Source: Carnobacterium sp.
GTDB lineage: Bacteria; Bacillota; Bacilli; Lactobacillales; Carnobacteriaceae
Direction: 5' to 3'
NCBI GenBank assembly: GCA_020431645.1
Contig: JAGQHW010000006.1
Span: 1-43,463, forward strand
DNA length: 43,463 bases
The translations under genes were made by a program, and so were the position numbers. The notes under the pieces are model-generated. The model was given only the letters and a program-made list of their open reading frames with translations, was not told the DNA's origin and ran no database searches. Numbering within the stretch: position 1 is the first letter of the stretch; every line of letters begins with the position of its first letter. Shown here piece by piece: positions 9,101-16,713 of this stretch.

Positions 9101-9928
9101 GACGTCACTGTTTTTGTTCCAGAAGAAAAAGAAGAACTATCGAAGTACCTTCTTTTAAATGACCGCAAGTCAGGTGAGGTGTACTCTTTGCCAGAAGAGG
9201 GAGTCATCATCACCGAAAAACTAGCTAAATTAGTTGATTTAACTATAGGCGATACGATTACCTTGAAAGATGAAGACAATAAAAATTTTGATATGGTAAT
9301 CAAACAAGTTGCTGAAAATTATGCCGGTCATTATGTCTTTATGACAAATGATTCTTACAGAAAATTAGTGGGAAAAAAACCTGATTACAATACGCAACTG
9401 CTAATGTATCAAGCAAGTAAAGCTTTTGAAGATAAATTAGGTAGTGATTTAACAGCTCAACCGAATGTAGCAGCTGTTAGTTTTGTCAGTCAAGTCAGTG
9501 GTGCAGTAGATGATACAACAGCTAGTTTAGCTATTGTTACATTGGTGTTGATTATCTCAGCAGGTTTACTGGCATTTGTAGTACTTTATAATCTAACGAA
9601 TATTAACGTTTCAGAACGAATCAGAGAACTATCCACTATAAAAGTTTTAGGATTTTATGATAAAGAGGTAACGACGTATATTTACCGAGAAAATATTATT
9701 TTATCGCTCATGGGAATTGTTGTAGGATCAGGATTAGGCGCACTCTTGCACAGCTTTGTCTTACAAACGGCTGAAATAGATATGTTAATGTTTAGTCCAG
9801 ATATTCGACTATTAAGCTATATTTACTCAGCGTTATTGACGTTAGTGTTCTCAGGAATTGTTATGTATGCTATGCACGTTAAGCTAAAAAATATCGACAT
9901 GATAGAAGCTTTAAAATCAGTAGATTAA
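6188..9928 (+). CDS. FtsX-like ABC permease with giant coiled-coil insertion
   Basis: A 1246-aa membrane protein, the partner of the preceding ATPase. Order: one membrane helix near residues 19-40, a MacB-type extracellular domain to about 250, a coiled coil of some 430 residues (about 257-687) made of repeated segments such as AELDKGKQ and EIDEAKEKL with a Gly roughly every 11-14 residues, then FtsX core 1 (about 715-850), a second N-terminal-type helix (about 882-905), a second extracellular domain, and FtsX core 2 (about 1110-1240). It is thus a fused duplication of two permease halves. A break at about 440-515 (KPVASITEDEK to LPTQQEITQ) separates two coils and looks like the turn of an antiparallel hairpin. 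GGGGGGAGA precedes the ATG. Cargo unknown. Confidence 0.88.
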   Translation: MKKKALWKDIFKEIWKSKGRFLSIFAIITLGVAFFAGIKATGPDMIDTADQYYREKNLMDLKVVSTYGLEEYDINQLQSVENATVRGAYSQDVILEDSALVTKVFSYPKNAAEKSNQYAIISGRLPEKSGEIALDATEIYTSQYSLGDQIDLTTDDDENPLSDKLSMTSYKIVGFVNSPQYIENFTRGNSTVGKGTLDGFAVIPDEDFDMDVYTEAYLTFSDTKSLLAYSEKYEEKVDKYKSDIESMTKSLPQNRLASIQKEAQVEIDKGQKEIDEAKEKLADGQKKLNEAKIELEKGSKDYQEGLATFEKEISNAQTELDKNSKKISDGKKELTTQKANLQAGQAELDKGKQAFEQEKKAAEAELAAGEQEITANQQKLTDGFKKINESKAEINQGKQAIEAGQATINDKLNQLTQSEQELITNEQQLEQSQKNVDRVNSIKAIIQKPVASITEDEKAKGLSIAQQVDANFGTNLVQQLNGFFANEVSVDSIQTSLSTITSSLPTQQEITQGQAAIQASKKDLATGKETIKQSQAELTKQRESLQAGEAELASKQAELEAAQVQLNEARASFEQQKASAREQLTAAENDIAKSQQKINEGNQAVQEAETELIEGENQLVQGRETLKIEQAKGKAELAKAKVSLDEGQAEYDKAAKEFEKKNKEALEEISDGEADLLSARQELADLATPEYFVFDRSANPGYKEYSDNAERISAIAQVFPVFFFLIAALVSLTTMTRMVDEQRLQIGTLKALGYTNRDIAKKFLVYASLASVLGTIIGLVIGYQVFPGVIFNAYGSLYNMPDIRITYYISYGVISFVIAILSTVAAAYAATRVALQSNAATLMRPKAPKIGKRIFLERLSFVWNRMGFIQKVTARNLFRYKQRMLMTVLGVAGCTALILTGFGLSDSIADISSLQYGKLMKYDAIVAFNKEAIEEEKEQYQDFISSQSSITNNMNVLQESYTVSKEDVNTQDVTVFVPEEKEELSKYLLLNDRKSGEVYSLPEEGVIITEKLAKLVDLTIGDTITLKDEDNKNFDMVIKQVAENYAGHYVFMTNDSYRKLVGKKPDYNTQLLMYQASKAFEDKLGSDLTAQPNVAAVSFVSQVSGAVDDTTASLAIVTLVLIISAGLLAFVVLYNLTNINVSERIRELSTIKVLGFYDKEVTTYIYRENIILSLMGIVVGSGLGALLHSFVLQTAEIDMLMFSPDIRLLSYIYSALLTLVFSGIVMYAMHVKLKNIDMIEALKSVD

Positions 9929-9943
9929 AAAGGCTATTTTAAA

Positions 9944-9987
9944 ACAGTCAACGAGGGCTATTTGTGCCCCTTGTTGGCTGTTTTTTT
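9944..9987 (+). terminator. Terminator of the ABC exporter operon
   Basis: ACAGTCAACGAGGG pairs with CCCCTTGTTGGCTGT (near-perfect, G-U tolerated), followed by seven T. Confidence 0.8.
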
Positions 9988-10200
9988 GACTAAAAAAGGT
10001 GGTTGAAAGAGCAATCATTAGAATAAAAGAGTCAACAAATAATAGAATAAGCTACTTTTACGATAAGCGATTGCTATTTTATTGCTAGACGTACTGGAAC
10101 ATTCTTTCCTGAAAGCTCAAGATTCATTCCTATGTTAATAATATCGATTGGATTTTTCTGTTACGTATTAAAATTAAGCAATACATTTATTTAGATATTT
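9988..10200. other. Gene-free spacer before the metal ATPase
   Basis: About 210 bp without an intact gene, AT-rich. The only coding trace is a short minus-strand frame listed separately. Confidence 0.5.
10074..10160 (-). pseudogene. Possible transposase remnant (28 codons)
   Basis: A minus-strand frame without its own ribosome binding site reads PIDIINIGMNLELSGKN then VPVRLAIK and stops. The run of alternating hydrophobic residues and the GKNVPVRL stretch resemble a beta-strand stretch of IS4-type DDE transposases. A stop codon sits directly upstream. This is a resemblance from memory only and may be chance. Confidence 0.25.
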
Positions 10201-10229
10201 TTGACAAATAGGCTAAACCATTATATACT
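10201..10229 (+). promoter_or_regulatory. Promoter of the metal ATPase gene
   Basis: Consensus -35 TTGACA (10201-10206), 17-bp spacer, TATACT (10224-10229). One of the strongest promoters in the window, consistent with a repressor-controlled gene. Confidence 0.85.
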
Positions 10230-10231
10230 AA

Positions 10232-10255
10232 ACATATGAATAAGCGTTCATATGT
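10232..10255 (+). promoter_or_regulatory. ArsR/SmtB-type operator
   Basis: Perfect 9-bp inverted repeat ACATATGAA-N6-TTCATATGT starting 2 bp after the -10 box, over the expected transcription start. The ATATGAA..TTCATAT core is the known consensus for CzrA/CadC/SmtB-type metal-sensing repressors. A second palindrome, CGTAAT-C-ATTACG, follows at 10260-10272. No ArsR gene is present in the window. Confidence 0.7.
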
Positions 10256-10315
10256 AATGCGTAATCATTACGTTATCATAAATAATGCTAATTTTTGTTA
10301 AGAAAGGTGATAAAA

Positions 10316-12265
10316 ATGGATAAAATTAAAAAAGAACAGTCTCACGAGGGACATTCTCACGAAGAACAAAACCATGATCATCAACACAATCATGGGAAAG
10401 CACCTGTTTATCTCTATTTTGTTGGTTTAGTTTTATCGCTCATTGCTTTGGTATTAAATGAAAACTATGAAGGACTACAAAATAGTCTATTTCTAATAGC
10501 GATTGTTACAGCAGGCTATCACGTCATTGTTGCTGAAGGATTAAAAGAAACGATTGAACGCACTAAAAAAAATCAAAAATTCACTCCCAACTCCCATATT
10601 TTAATGGGATTAGCTGCAATTGGTGCTTCATTAATCGGGGAATTTTGGGAAGGAGCGCTTTTAATTCTTATCTTTTCTGGTGCTCATTTCCTCGAAGATT
10701 ACGCTGAAGGCAAGAGCAAGAGAGAAATAACGAAGTTGATGGAAATGAATCCAACAACGGCCAGATTTATTATGCCCGATGGAGCAATCAAGGTTGTGGA
10801 TGTTGAAGAACTAAAAGTTGGCGATCAGCTACAAGTCTTAAATGGGGGACAAGTTCCGATTGATGGCATTATTTTATCAGGAACAACGACGATTGATGAG
10901 TCTGCTATTAATGGTGAGAGTATGCCTAAAGAAAAAACTAAAGGTGATCTTGTTTTCGGAAGTACAATAAATGGGACAAGTACTTTTTCAATGGAAGTTA
11001 CGAAAGAAAATAAAGATACGGTATTCTCAAAAATTTTACAATTAGTCAATCAAAATCAGGGAAATCAAACAAAAGCAGCTAGTATTATCCAAAAATTTGA
11101 ACCCAAATACGTTACATTTGTACTACTTGCTATTCCTTTAGTTATGTTAGTAGCGCCTCTTTTATCAGACTGGACATGGTCAGAAAGTATCTATAAAGGA
11201 TTAGTTTTACTCGTAGCAGCTTCACCTTGTGCACTGGCAGCCAGCACTGTTTCTGTGACTTTATCTGCAACGTCTACTCTTGCGAAAACAGGTGTTCTTT
11301 CGAAAGGAAGTACGTATCTGTCGCAACTAGCGGATATTAAGGCGATTGCTTTTGATAAAACTGGTACCCTTACTCGTGGAAAACCAGAAGTGACGGATGA
11401 CTATTTTAATGATTCTATTGATCGTACTAAGATAGTAGATATCATTGTAGCTCTTGAAAAAAAATCTAATCATCCTTTAGCTAATGCTATTTTAGAAAAA
11501 TACGATGAAAAAAATAAGATAGATATCAATGTGATCAATCAAATCGGTAAAGGTTTAACAGGTGAGTATCAGGGGAAAAATTATCGGATTGGAAAGCCAA
11601 CTTCTTTTAAAGCCGTTTCTGATGAATACAGTCAATTAAATACAGACTGGGCATCTATGGGCAAGACTGTTGTATATGTAGCGGAAGATGAACAAGTTAT
11701 TGGTCTAATTGGTTTAATGGATATCCCTAGTCTAGAAGCTAAAGCAACGATTGATTATTTTAAAAAATTAGGTATTCATACAACACTGATTACTGGAGAT
11801 TCTCAGATGACAGGACAAGCGGTTGGTAAAGCATTGGGGATAGATGAAGTTATCGCTAATGTGATGCCTGAAGATAAGTCAGCGATTATTGATAAGCAAA
11901 AAGCCAAGTATGGGATAACTGCGATGGTAGGAGATGGCGTAAACGATGCACCTGCTCTTGTTAAGGCAGATATTGGAATTGCTATGGGTGATGGAACAGA
12001 TGTTGCAGTAGATGTGTCTGATTTAGTCTTGATGAAAAATGATTTGTCTAAATTAGTGAATGCGCATAAAGTTTCTTTAAAAATGAAACAGATTATTTGG
12101 CAAAATATTATCTTTTCTATGTTAGTTGTAGCCTTTTTGGTAGTCGTTAGCTTAATTGGATTAGCGGATATCACAATCAGTGTCATTATTCACGAGGGAA
12201 GTACACTAGTTGTTATTCTAAATGGTCTTAGATTATTAAAAACACCTATGCAGCGCTCAAATTAA
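10316..12265 (+). CDS. P1B-4-type heavy-metal translocating P-type ATPase
   Basis: A 649-aa inner-membrane metal exporter. The N-terminus lacks a CXXC domain but is His-rich (HEGHSHEE..HDHQHNHG, residues about 9-26). The transmembrane metal motif is SPC (near residue 302), not CPC, and the last helix carries HEGST (about 625). Together these mark the P1B-4 group (Co/Zn/Cd/Fe exporters such as CoaT, PfeT, CzcP). Catalytic parts are complete: actuator NGES (about 198), phosphorylation DKTGT (Asp347), NHPLA, TGDS and GDGVNDAP. A TTG 21 bp upstream is possible, but ATG 10316 has AAAGGTGA at 5 nt. The ArsR-type operator favours Zn/Cd/Co over iron as inducer; this is inference. Confidence 0.9.
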   Translation: MDKIKKEQSHEGHSHEEQNHDHQHNHGKAPVYLYFVGLVLSLIALVLNENYEGLQNSLFLIAIVTAGYHVIVAEGLKETIERTKKNQKFTPNSHILMGLAAIGASLIGEFWEGALLILIFSGAHFLEDYAEGKSKREITKLMEMNPTTARFIMPDGAIKVVDVEELKVGDQLQVLNGGQVPIDGIILSGTTTIDESAINGESMPKEKTKGDLVFGSTINGTSTFSMEVTKENKDTVFSKILQLVNQNQGNQTKAASIIQKFEPKYVTFVLLAIPLVMLVAPLLSDWTWSESIYKGLVLLVAASPCALAASTVSVTLSATSTLAKTGVLSKGSTYLSQLADIKAIAFDKTGTLTRGKPEVTDDYFNDSIDRTKIVDIIVALEKKSNHPLANAILEKYDEKNKIDINVINQIGKGLTGEYQGKNYRIGKPTSFKAVSDEYSQLNTDWASMGKTVVYVAEDEQVIGLIGLMDIPSLEAKATIDYFKKLGIHTTLITGDSQMTGQAVGKALGIDEVIANVMPEDKSAIIDKQKAKYGITAMVGDGVNDAPALVKADIGIAMGDGTDVAVDVSDLVLMKNDLSKLVNAHKVSLKMKQIIWQNIIFSMLVVAFLVVVSLIGLADITISVIIHEGSTLVVILNGLRLLKTPMQRSN

Positions 12266-12326
12266 AAGCAACCGGTATAGGTGTAAAGAGTAGGTAAGTA
12301 AGGAGTAAATCGATTAATTAAAGCAA

Positions 12327-12363
12327 AAAACTAGTGCCGCCTATAAAAGGCACTAGTTTTTTT
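12327..12363. terminator. Bidirectional terminator between convergent genes
   Basis: AAAACTAGTGCC (12327-12338) and GGCACTAGTTTT (12349-12360) form a perfect 12-bp stem with A-run before and T-run after, so it works for the ATPase gene and for the convergent FUSC gene. Confidence 0.85.
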
Positions 12364-12366
12364 GCT

Positions 12367-12957
12367 TTAGTCTATTTCAATAGTATTTTTAGGAAAAAAA
12401 CGACTAGACTTAATTTTTTCAAGTACATAAGCAGAAAGTACAATGTTTACTAAAATCGCAATGATACTGCCTATGACTGTATCAAGAACACGATTAAGAC
12501 CATAAATATAAGTAGCATTCATTGGAATAGTAAAATAAGTAATCATATAAGTAGCTGTGCCCCCGATGATCCCATCATGATAGTTTAATCGGTCACAAAT
12601 AATAATAACCAGCATTTGTCCAATAGACACACCAATGATTTCAAGAATAAATTGATTTCCTGTTGCTGTCTGAAATAACACTAATGCAGTTGCAAGAATC
12701 GCACCGACTGCATTTCCAAAGATTCGGTTTCTTCCAAAAATAAAACTTGTTCTCCAGTCTGCTCTCAAAGAAAAAACAGCCGCTAAAGCCGCTAAGGCCG
12801 GTGTTCCCCTATTTGTATAGTGGAAAAAAATCATACATAAAGCTACAGCAATTCCTGTTTTAATTGTACGCATACCAATTCGATAAGGCTTTTTCAACAC
12901 TATCCACTCACTTTTCAATTGACCTTTCAACAAATAAGGTCTGATAGCCCCTATCAT
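12367..12957 (-). CDS. FUSC/ArAE-type membrane protein
   Basis: A 196-aa protein with about four to six hydrophobic segments. It includes IGMRTIKTGIAVALCMIFF near the start and GTPALAALAAVFSLRADWRTSF, then GRNRIFGNAVGAILATALV, the pattern of the aromatic acid exporter family (ArAE_1, DUF939). Many relatives have a cytoplasmic C-terminal domain of about 150 aa that is absent here, so this is the short form. The ATG at 12957 has no clear ribosome binding site; a GTG or TTG about 20 codons in, behind GAGTGG, is an alternative start and would give a more typical N-terminus. Function in export is not proven for the short forms. Confidence 0.75.
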   Translation of the reverse strand: MIGAIRPYLLKGQLKSEWIVLKKPYRIGMRTIKTGIAVALCMIFFHYTNRGTPALAALAAVFSLRADWRTSFIFGRNRIFGNAVGAILATALVLFQTATGNQFILEIIGVSIGQMLVIIICDRLNYHDGIIGGTATYMITYFTIPMNATYIYGLNRVLDTVIGSIIAILVNIVLSAYVLEKIKSSRFFPKNTIEID

Positions 12958-13144
12958 ACAGAGATTTTATACTAAAATGCAAGAGTCTTTAGGAAAAAAA
13001 GCTAAAAATAAGAAAGATGTTACAAAAAATAGAACTTAGGCTAAAAATTGAAGGCAATACCTATTTTATAAAATAAAAAACGATAAATAAGTGAACAAAG
13101 ACAGTAATGAAAGCACTAATAAACGTATCAAAAATACATCGAAT

Positions 13145-13172
13145 AGATAACGCTTACACTAGGTGGTATAAT
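13145..13172 (+). promoter_or_regulatory. Extended -10 promoter overlapped by a cre-like site
   Basis: TGGTATAAT (TATAAT at 13167-13172, extended TG) lacks a good -35. On the minus strand 13145-13158 reads TGTAAGCGTTATCT, matching the CcpA cre consensus TGWAANCGNTNWCA at all but the last position. It covers the -35/spacer zone, so CcpA would be expected to repress. Confidence 0.6.
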
Positions 13173-13212
13173 AGAGTATGGATAAAAATAAAAAAGAAAG
13201 TAGGAGGAAATA

Positions 13213-14382
13213 ATGAAAAAAATCGCCATTTTATCTAGTTTACTAGCAATAGGATTTGTTTTATCTTCCTGCCGATTTTTTGATACAGAGGATTCCGGTA
13301 TTAGTGAACCAAGTTCTAGTCAAAATCAAGTGACAGACAGCTCCAAAGAAGCGAAAGTCTCAAGTGAAGCAGCTGACTCTTCTATTACACAGAGCTCAAT
13401 TTCTTTAGATGACTCTAAAGAAAAAACAACCGAAAACCAAGTAGCTGATTACTTTCCTAAAACGGCCAATAAAGAATACGTTTATGTAGGAGAAGGAAAT
13501 GAATACGCTAGTTATACTGTTTTTACAGATTATGAATCAACTAATCGCAAGCAAACGAGAACAAACAATGGCGGAACCGAAATAGTCAAGGTAATCGCTT
13601 TAGAAAAAAATCAGTTGAGTATTCTTTTAAAGCAAGAAGAAACGTATAGCAGAGAAAATTGGCTTGAACGAAAACAATCTAGTGAGAATGATGAAATAGA
13701 GGTTCTAATAAAAGCGCCGATAAAGGTTGGAACGAGTTGGAAAAGTAGTGGCAATCGCACAAGCTCTATTACATCTACTCAAGCTTCTATCACGACTCCA
13801 GTAGGCACATTTGATGCCTTGGAAGTGACAACCCAGGGATCAGAAGATAAAGAGATAAGTTATTATGCCCTTAATATCGGATTAATAAAAAGTGTGTTTT
13901 CATCAGATAGTTACACTGTTAGCTCAACATTAAGTGAGATCAATGAGATTCCTTTAACCCAAACAATTCGTTTTTATTATCCTAATTCAGATGGAGAAAC
14001 ACTGTCTTTCATCGATAAACAAGTTACGTTTAAAACAAATGATGTTACAAGAAAAAGAATTGAAGCAGCCTATAAAGAAGTTCCTAATAATCAAGTCGGA
14101 GATGTCCTTTCTAAAAACACTAAAATCTTAAGCTTGTATTTAAATAAAGATGGTCATGTATACGTTGATTTTTCAAAGGAACTAATTTCTGAAATGAATG
14201 CTGGTACGGCCTTTGAAACAATGATTATACAAAGTCTCATTAATACAATAGGTGGGTATTATAATACAAATGAGGTCTACCTGACAGTAGCAGGCAAATC
14301 TTATAGTACAGGCCACATTCAAATGGAAAAAGGAGAAACGTTTAAAGTAACTAATGAAAATAGTTATGAGTTAGAAAAATAA
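13213..14382 (+). CDS. GerMN-domain lipoprotein
   Basis: A 389-aa exported lipoprotein. The signal peptide ends at lipobox LSSC (Cys20). A Ser/Glu-rich linker (about 25-75) is followed by a beta-rich domain (about 80-245, starting DYFPKTANKEYVYVG). A C-terminal GerMN domain (about 255-375) contains IRFYYPNSDGETL, LYLNKDGHVYVDFSKEL and QSLINTIGGYY. GerMN domains occur in GerM and LpqB-type envelope lipoproteins; the role in non-sporulating Firmicutes is unknown. GGAGG precedes the ATG. It is a single gene with its own terminator and a cre-like site at the promoter, suggesting control by carbon source. Confidence 0.85.
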   Translation: MKKIAILSSLLAIGFVLSSCRFFDTEDSGISEPSSSQNQVTDSSKEAKVSSEAADSSITQSSISLDDSKEKTTENQVADYFPKTANKEYVYVGEGNEYASYTVFTDYESTNRKQTRTNNGGTEIVKVIALEKNQLSILLKQEETYSRENWLERKQSSENDEIEVLIKAPIKVGTSWKSSGNRTSSITSTQASITTPVGTFDALEVTTQGSEDKEISYYALNIGLIKSVFSSDSYTVSSTLSEINEIPLTQTIRFYYPNSDGETLSFIDKQVTFKTNDVTRKRIEAAYKEVPNNQVGDVLSKNTKILSLYLNKDGHVYVDFSKELISEMNAGTAFETMIIQSLINTIGGYYNTNEVYLTVAGKSYSTGHIQMEKGETFKVTNENSYELEK

Positions 14383-14395
14383 GAGATTATAAGAG

Positions 14396-14434
14396 ACAGA
14401 ATGGCTAGATTTTTAGTTTCTATTCTGTTTTTTT
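14396..14434 (+). terminator. Terminator after the GerMN gene
   Basis: ACAGAATGG pairs with CTATTCTGT (8 of 9), followed by TTTTTTT. Confidence 0.7.
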
Positions 14435-14473
14435 ATGCAAAAAATAGAAGAATAAAAAAAAGTAAATAAACGG

Positions 14474-14502
14474 TTGCTTAAATTGTCAGAATATTCTATA
14501 CT
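14474..14502 (+). promoter_or_regulatory. liv operon promoter with CodY-like box
   Basis: TTGCTT (14474-14479), 17-bp spacer, TATACT (14497-14502). The spacer contains AATTGTCAGAATATT (14481-14495), which matches the CodY consensus AATTTTCWGAAAATT at 13 of 15 positions. A CodY dimer there would block RNA polymerase when branched-chain amino acids are plentiful. Confidence 0.7.
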
Positions 14503-14600
14503 ATTAGACATTAGCAACTCTTACCAAATTCTAATGTAATTATTATCTATTTTTAAGATTAGTTGAGAAGAAGCTAAAAAACCATATAGGAGGAAACCAA

Positions 14601-15749
14601 ATGAAAAAATTGATTGTAGGCCTTGCAGCATTGGCATTATTTACCACAGCTTGTGGTACAAAAGAAAACACGAAGGATGCCGATACAATTAAAATCGGTG
14701 GGAATTTCGAATTAACCGGTCCTGTTTCCGCATATGGAACGGCAGAATCAAAAGGTGCTCAACTAGCGATTAAAGAAATCAATGCAGCTGGTGGCGTTTT
14801 AGATAAGAAATTAGACTATGTCGAATTAGATAATAAATCTGATACAACAGAGTCAGCCAGTGTAGCCACTAAATTAGCAACACAAGAAAAAGTATCTCTT
14901 ATTGTAGGACCTGCAACCAGTGGAGCAACAAAATCAGCAACCCCTTCTCTTACGAGAGCAAAAGTAGCTATGATTACACCCTCAGGAACAGATGACGGGT
15001 TAACATTAGACAGCAAAGGCAAGGTTCAACCATTCGTTTTTAGAACGGGTTTCCAAGATTCATTTCAAGGAGTAGCATTGGCAGAATTTGCTGAAACAAG
15101 CTTAAGTTCTAAAAAAGCAGTCATCATCGGAGATAGTTCAAGTGATTACGCTATTGGGTTAACAAAATCTTTCAAAAACTCATATGCTGGTGAAATTGTC
15201 GCTGATGAAAACTTTACAGCTGATGATACGGACTTTAACGCTATCTTGACTCGAATCAAAGACAAAGACTTCGATGTTATCTATATGCCCGCTTACTATG
15301 AGCAAGCAGGTTTAATCATCAAGCAAGCACGCGAAATGGGTATCGAACAACCAATTTTAGGAGCTGATGGGTTTAGTAACCAAGCGTTACTAGATTTAGC
15401 TGGTGAAGAAAATGTTTCAGATGTTTATTATTCAGCTCATTTCTCATTAAATAATGACGAAAAGAAAATCAAAGATTTTATCAAAGCGTATACCGATGAA
15501 TACGATATCGCACCTGATGCTTTTGCTGCACTAGCTTATGATTCTGTCTACTTGGCAAAACAAGGAATTGAAGAAGCTGATAGCTCAGATCCCCAAGAGG
15601 TTGCTAAAGCTCTTGAAAAAGTGACAGATTTCAACGGAATCACAGGTAATTTTTCTATTGATGAAAATCATAATCCAGTAAAATCAGTATTCGTTATCGA
15701 ATTACAAGACGGTAAAGAAGCTGGCGGTACTGAAGTAAAACCTAAATAA
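14601..15749 (+). CDS. livJ: Branched-chain amino acid ABC transporter, substrate-binding lipoprotein
   Basis: A 382-aa periplasmic-binding-protein-fold lipoprotein; lipobox FTTAC with Cys18. The mature part begins with IKIGGNFELTGPVSAYG, the usual opening of LivJ/Peripla_BP_6 proteins, and has KGAQLAIKEINAAGG and LIVGPATSGATKSATP, which line the ligand pocket in the family. It captures leucine, isoleucine or valine outside the cell and hands it to the permease made by the next genes. It is the first gene of the operon with a strong GGAGG site; a hairpin separates it from the permease genes. The exact substrate range cannot be read from sequence. Confidence 0.92.
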   Translation: MKKLIVGLAALALFTTACGTKENTKDADTIKIGGNFELTGPVSAYGTAESKGAQLAIKEINAAGGVLDKKLDYVELDNKSDTTESASVATKLATQEKVSLIVGPATSGATKSATPSLTRAKVAMITPSGTDDGLTLDSKGKVQPFVFRTGFQDSFQGVALAEFAETSLSSKKAVIIGDSSSDYAIGLTKSFKNSYAGEIVADENFTADDTDFNAILTRIKDKDFDVIYMPAYYEQAGLIIKQAREMGIEQPILGADGFSNQALLDLAGEENVSDVYYSAHFSLNNDEKKIKDFIKAYTDEYDIAPDAFAALAYDSVYLAKQGIEEADSSDPQEVAKALEKVTDFNGITGNFSIDENHNPVKSVFVIELQDGKEAGGTEVKPK

Positions 15750-15763
15750 ACAAGAAACGATTA

Positions 15764-15803
15764 AAAAAGGTGCAGGCTGAATGTAGCTTTGCATCTTTTT
15801 AAT
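15764..15803 (+). terminator. Partial terminator between livJ and livH
   Basis: AAAAAGGTGCA (15764-15774) pairs with TGCATCTTTTT (15790-15800), with an inner GGCT/AGCT extension. The stem is weak and T-tailed, which suits incomplete termination that leaves more livJ than permease message. Confidence 0.6.
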
Positions 15804-15825
15804 TTTAAGAGAAAAGAGGAGCCTT

Positions 15826-16704
15826 ATGGAAAATTTTATTCAGCAATTAATTAATGGGCTTTCGCTAGGAAGCATTTATGCTTTAATTGCTCTTGGTTAT
15901 ACAATGGTATATGGCATTATCAAGTTAATCAATTTTGCTCATGGCGAAATTTACATGGTCGGTGCTTTTATCGGTTATGCGACTATCCATACCTTTCAGC
16001 TTGGGTTAATCCCTTCACTCATCATTTCAATGGGCTTTTGTGCTTTGTTAGGTGCGTTGATTGAACGCGTCGCTTACAAACCACTAAGAAAGGCTACACG
16101 TGTCGCAGCCTTAATTACAGCGATTGGTGTATCGTTTTTATTGCAAAATGTCATGATTTATATTGTCGGACCGCAAGTACGGGCTTTCCCGCAAGTTATT
16201 GAAAATAAAGTCTATTCCGTTGGAAACATCCAAATCAATCAAACGCAAATCACGATTTTTTTAACAACGATTATATTGATGGTAGCTTTGCAGTTTATCG
16301 TTAAGCAAACAAAAATGGGCAAAGCAATGAGAGCGGTTAGTACAGATGCTGATGCAGCTAGATTAATGGGAATTAACGTAGATAATGTTATTTCCTTTAC
16401 TTTTATTTTAGGTTCTTCATTAGCTGGTGCGGCTGGCGTATTAGTTGGCATGTATTACAATTCGATTGATCCATTGATGGGTGTTGCACCAGGATTAAAA
16501 GCTTTTATCGCCGCTGTTCTAGGGGGGATTGGTATTATTCCCGGTGCGTTAGTTGGAGGATTTGCTATCGGGATTATTGAAACATTAATAAGTGGATACG
16601 GTAGTTCATTGATCAAAGATGCTGTCGTTTACCTTATTCTAATTATCATTCTAATCGTCAAACCAACTGGCTTATTAGGCAAAAATAAAAAAGAGAAAGT
16701 GTAG
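15826..16704 (+). CDS. livH: Branched-chain amino acid ABC transporter permease LivH
   Basis: A 292-aa membrane subunit with about eight helices. It opens QQLINGLSLGSIYALIALGYTMVYG and continues with IKLINFAHGEIYMVGAF, the diagnostic LivH start. A late GVAPGLKAFIAAVLGGIG block is the coupling region that contacts the ATPases. It pairs with LivM to form the translocation path. AAGAGGAG precedes the ATG. LivM follows 9 bp after the stop. Confidence 0.93.
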   Translation: MENFIQQLINGLSLGSIYALIALGYTMVYGIIKLINFAHGEIYMVGAFIGYATIHTFQLGLIPSLIISMGFCALLGALIERVAYKPLRKATRVAALITAIGVSFLLQNVMIYIVGPQVRAFPQVIENKVYSVGNIQINQTQITIFLTTIILMVALQFIVKQTKMGKAMRAVSTDADAARLMGINVDNVISFTFILGSSLAGAAGVLVGMYYNSIDPLMGVAPGLKAFIAAVLGGIGIIPGALVGGFAIGIIETLISGYGSSLIKDAVVYLILIIILIVKPTGLLGKNKKEKV

Positions 16705-16713
16705 GTGTTAAAA

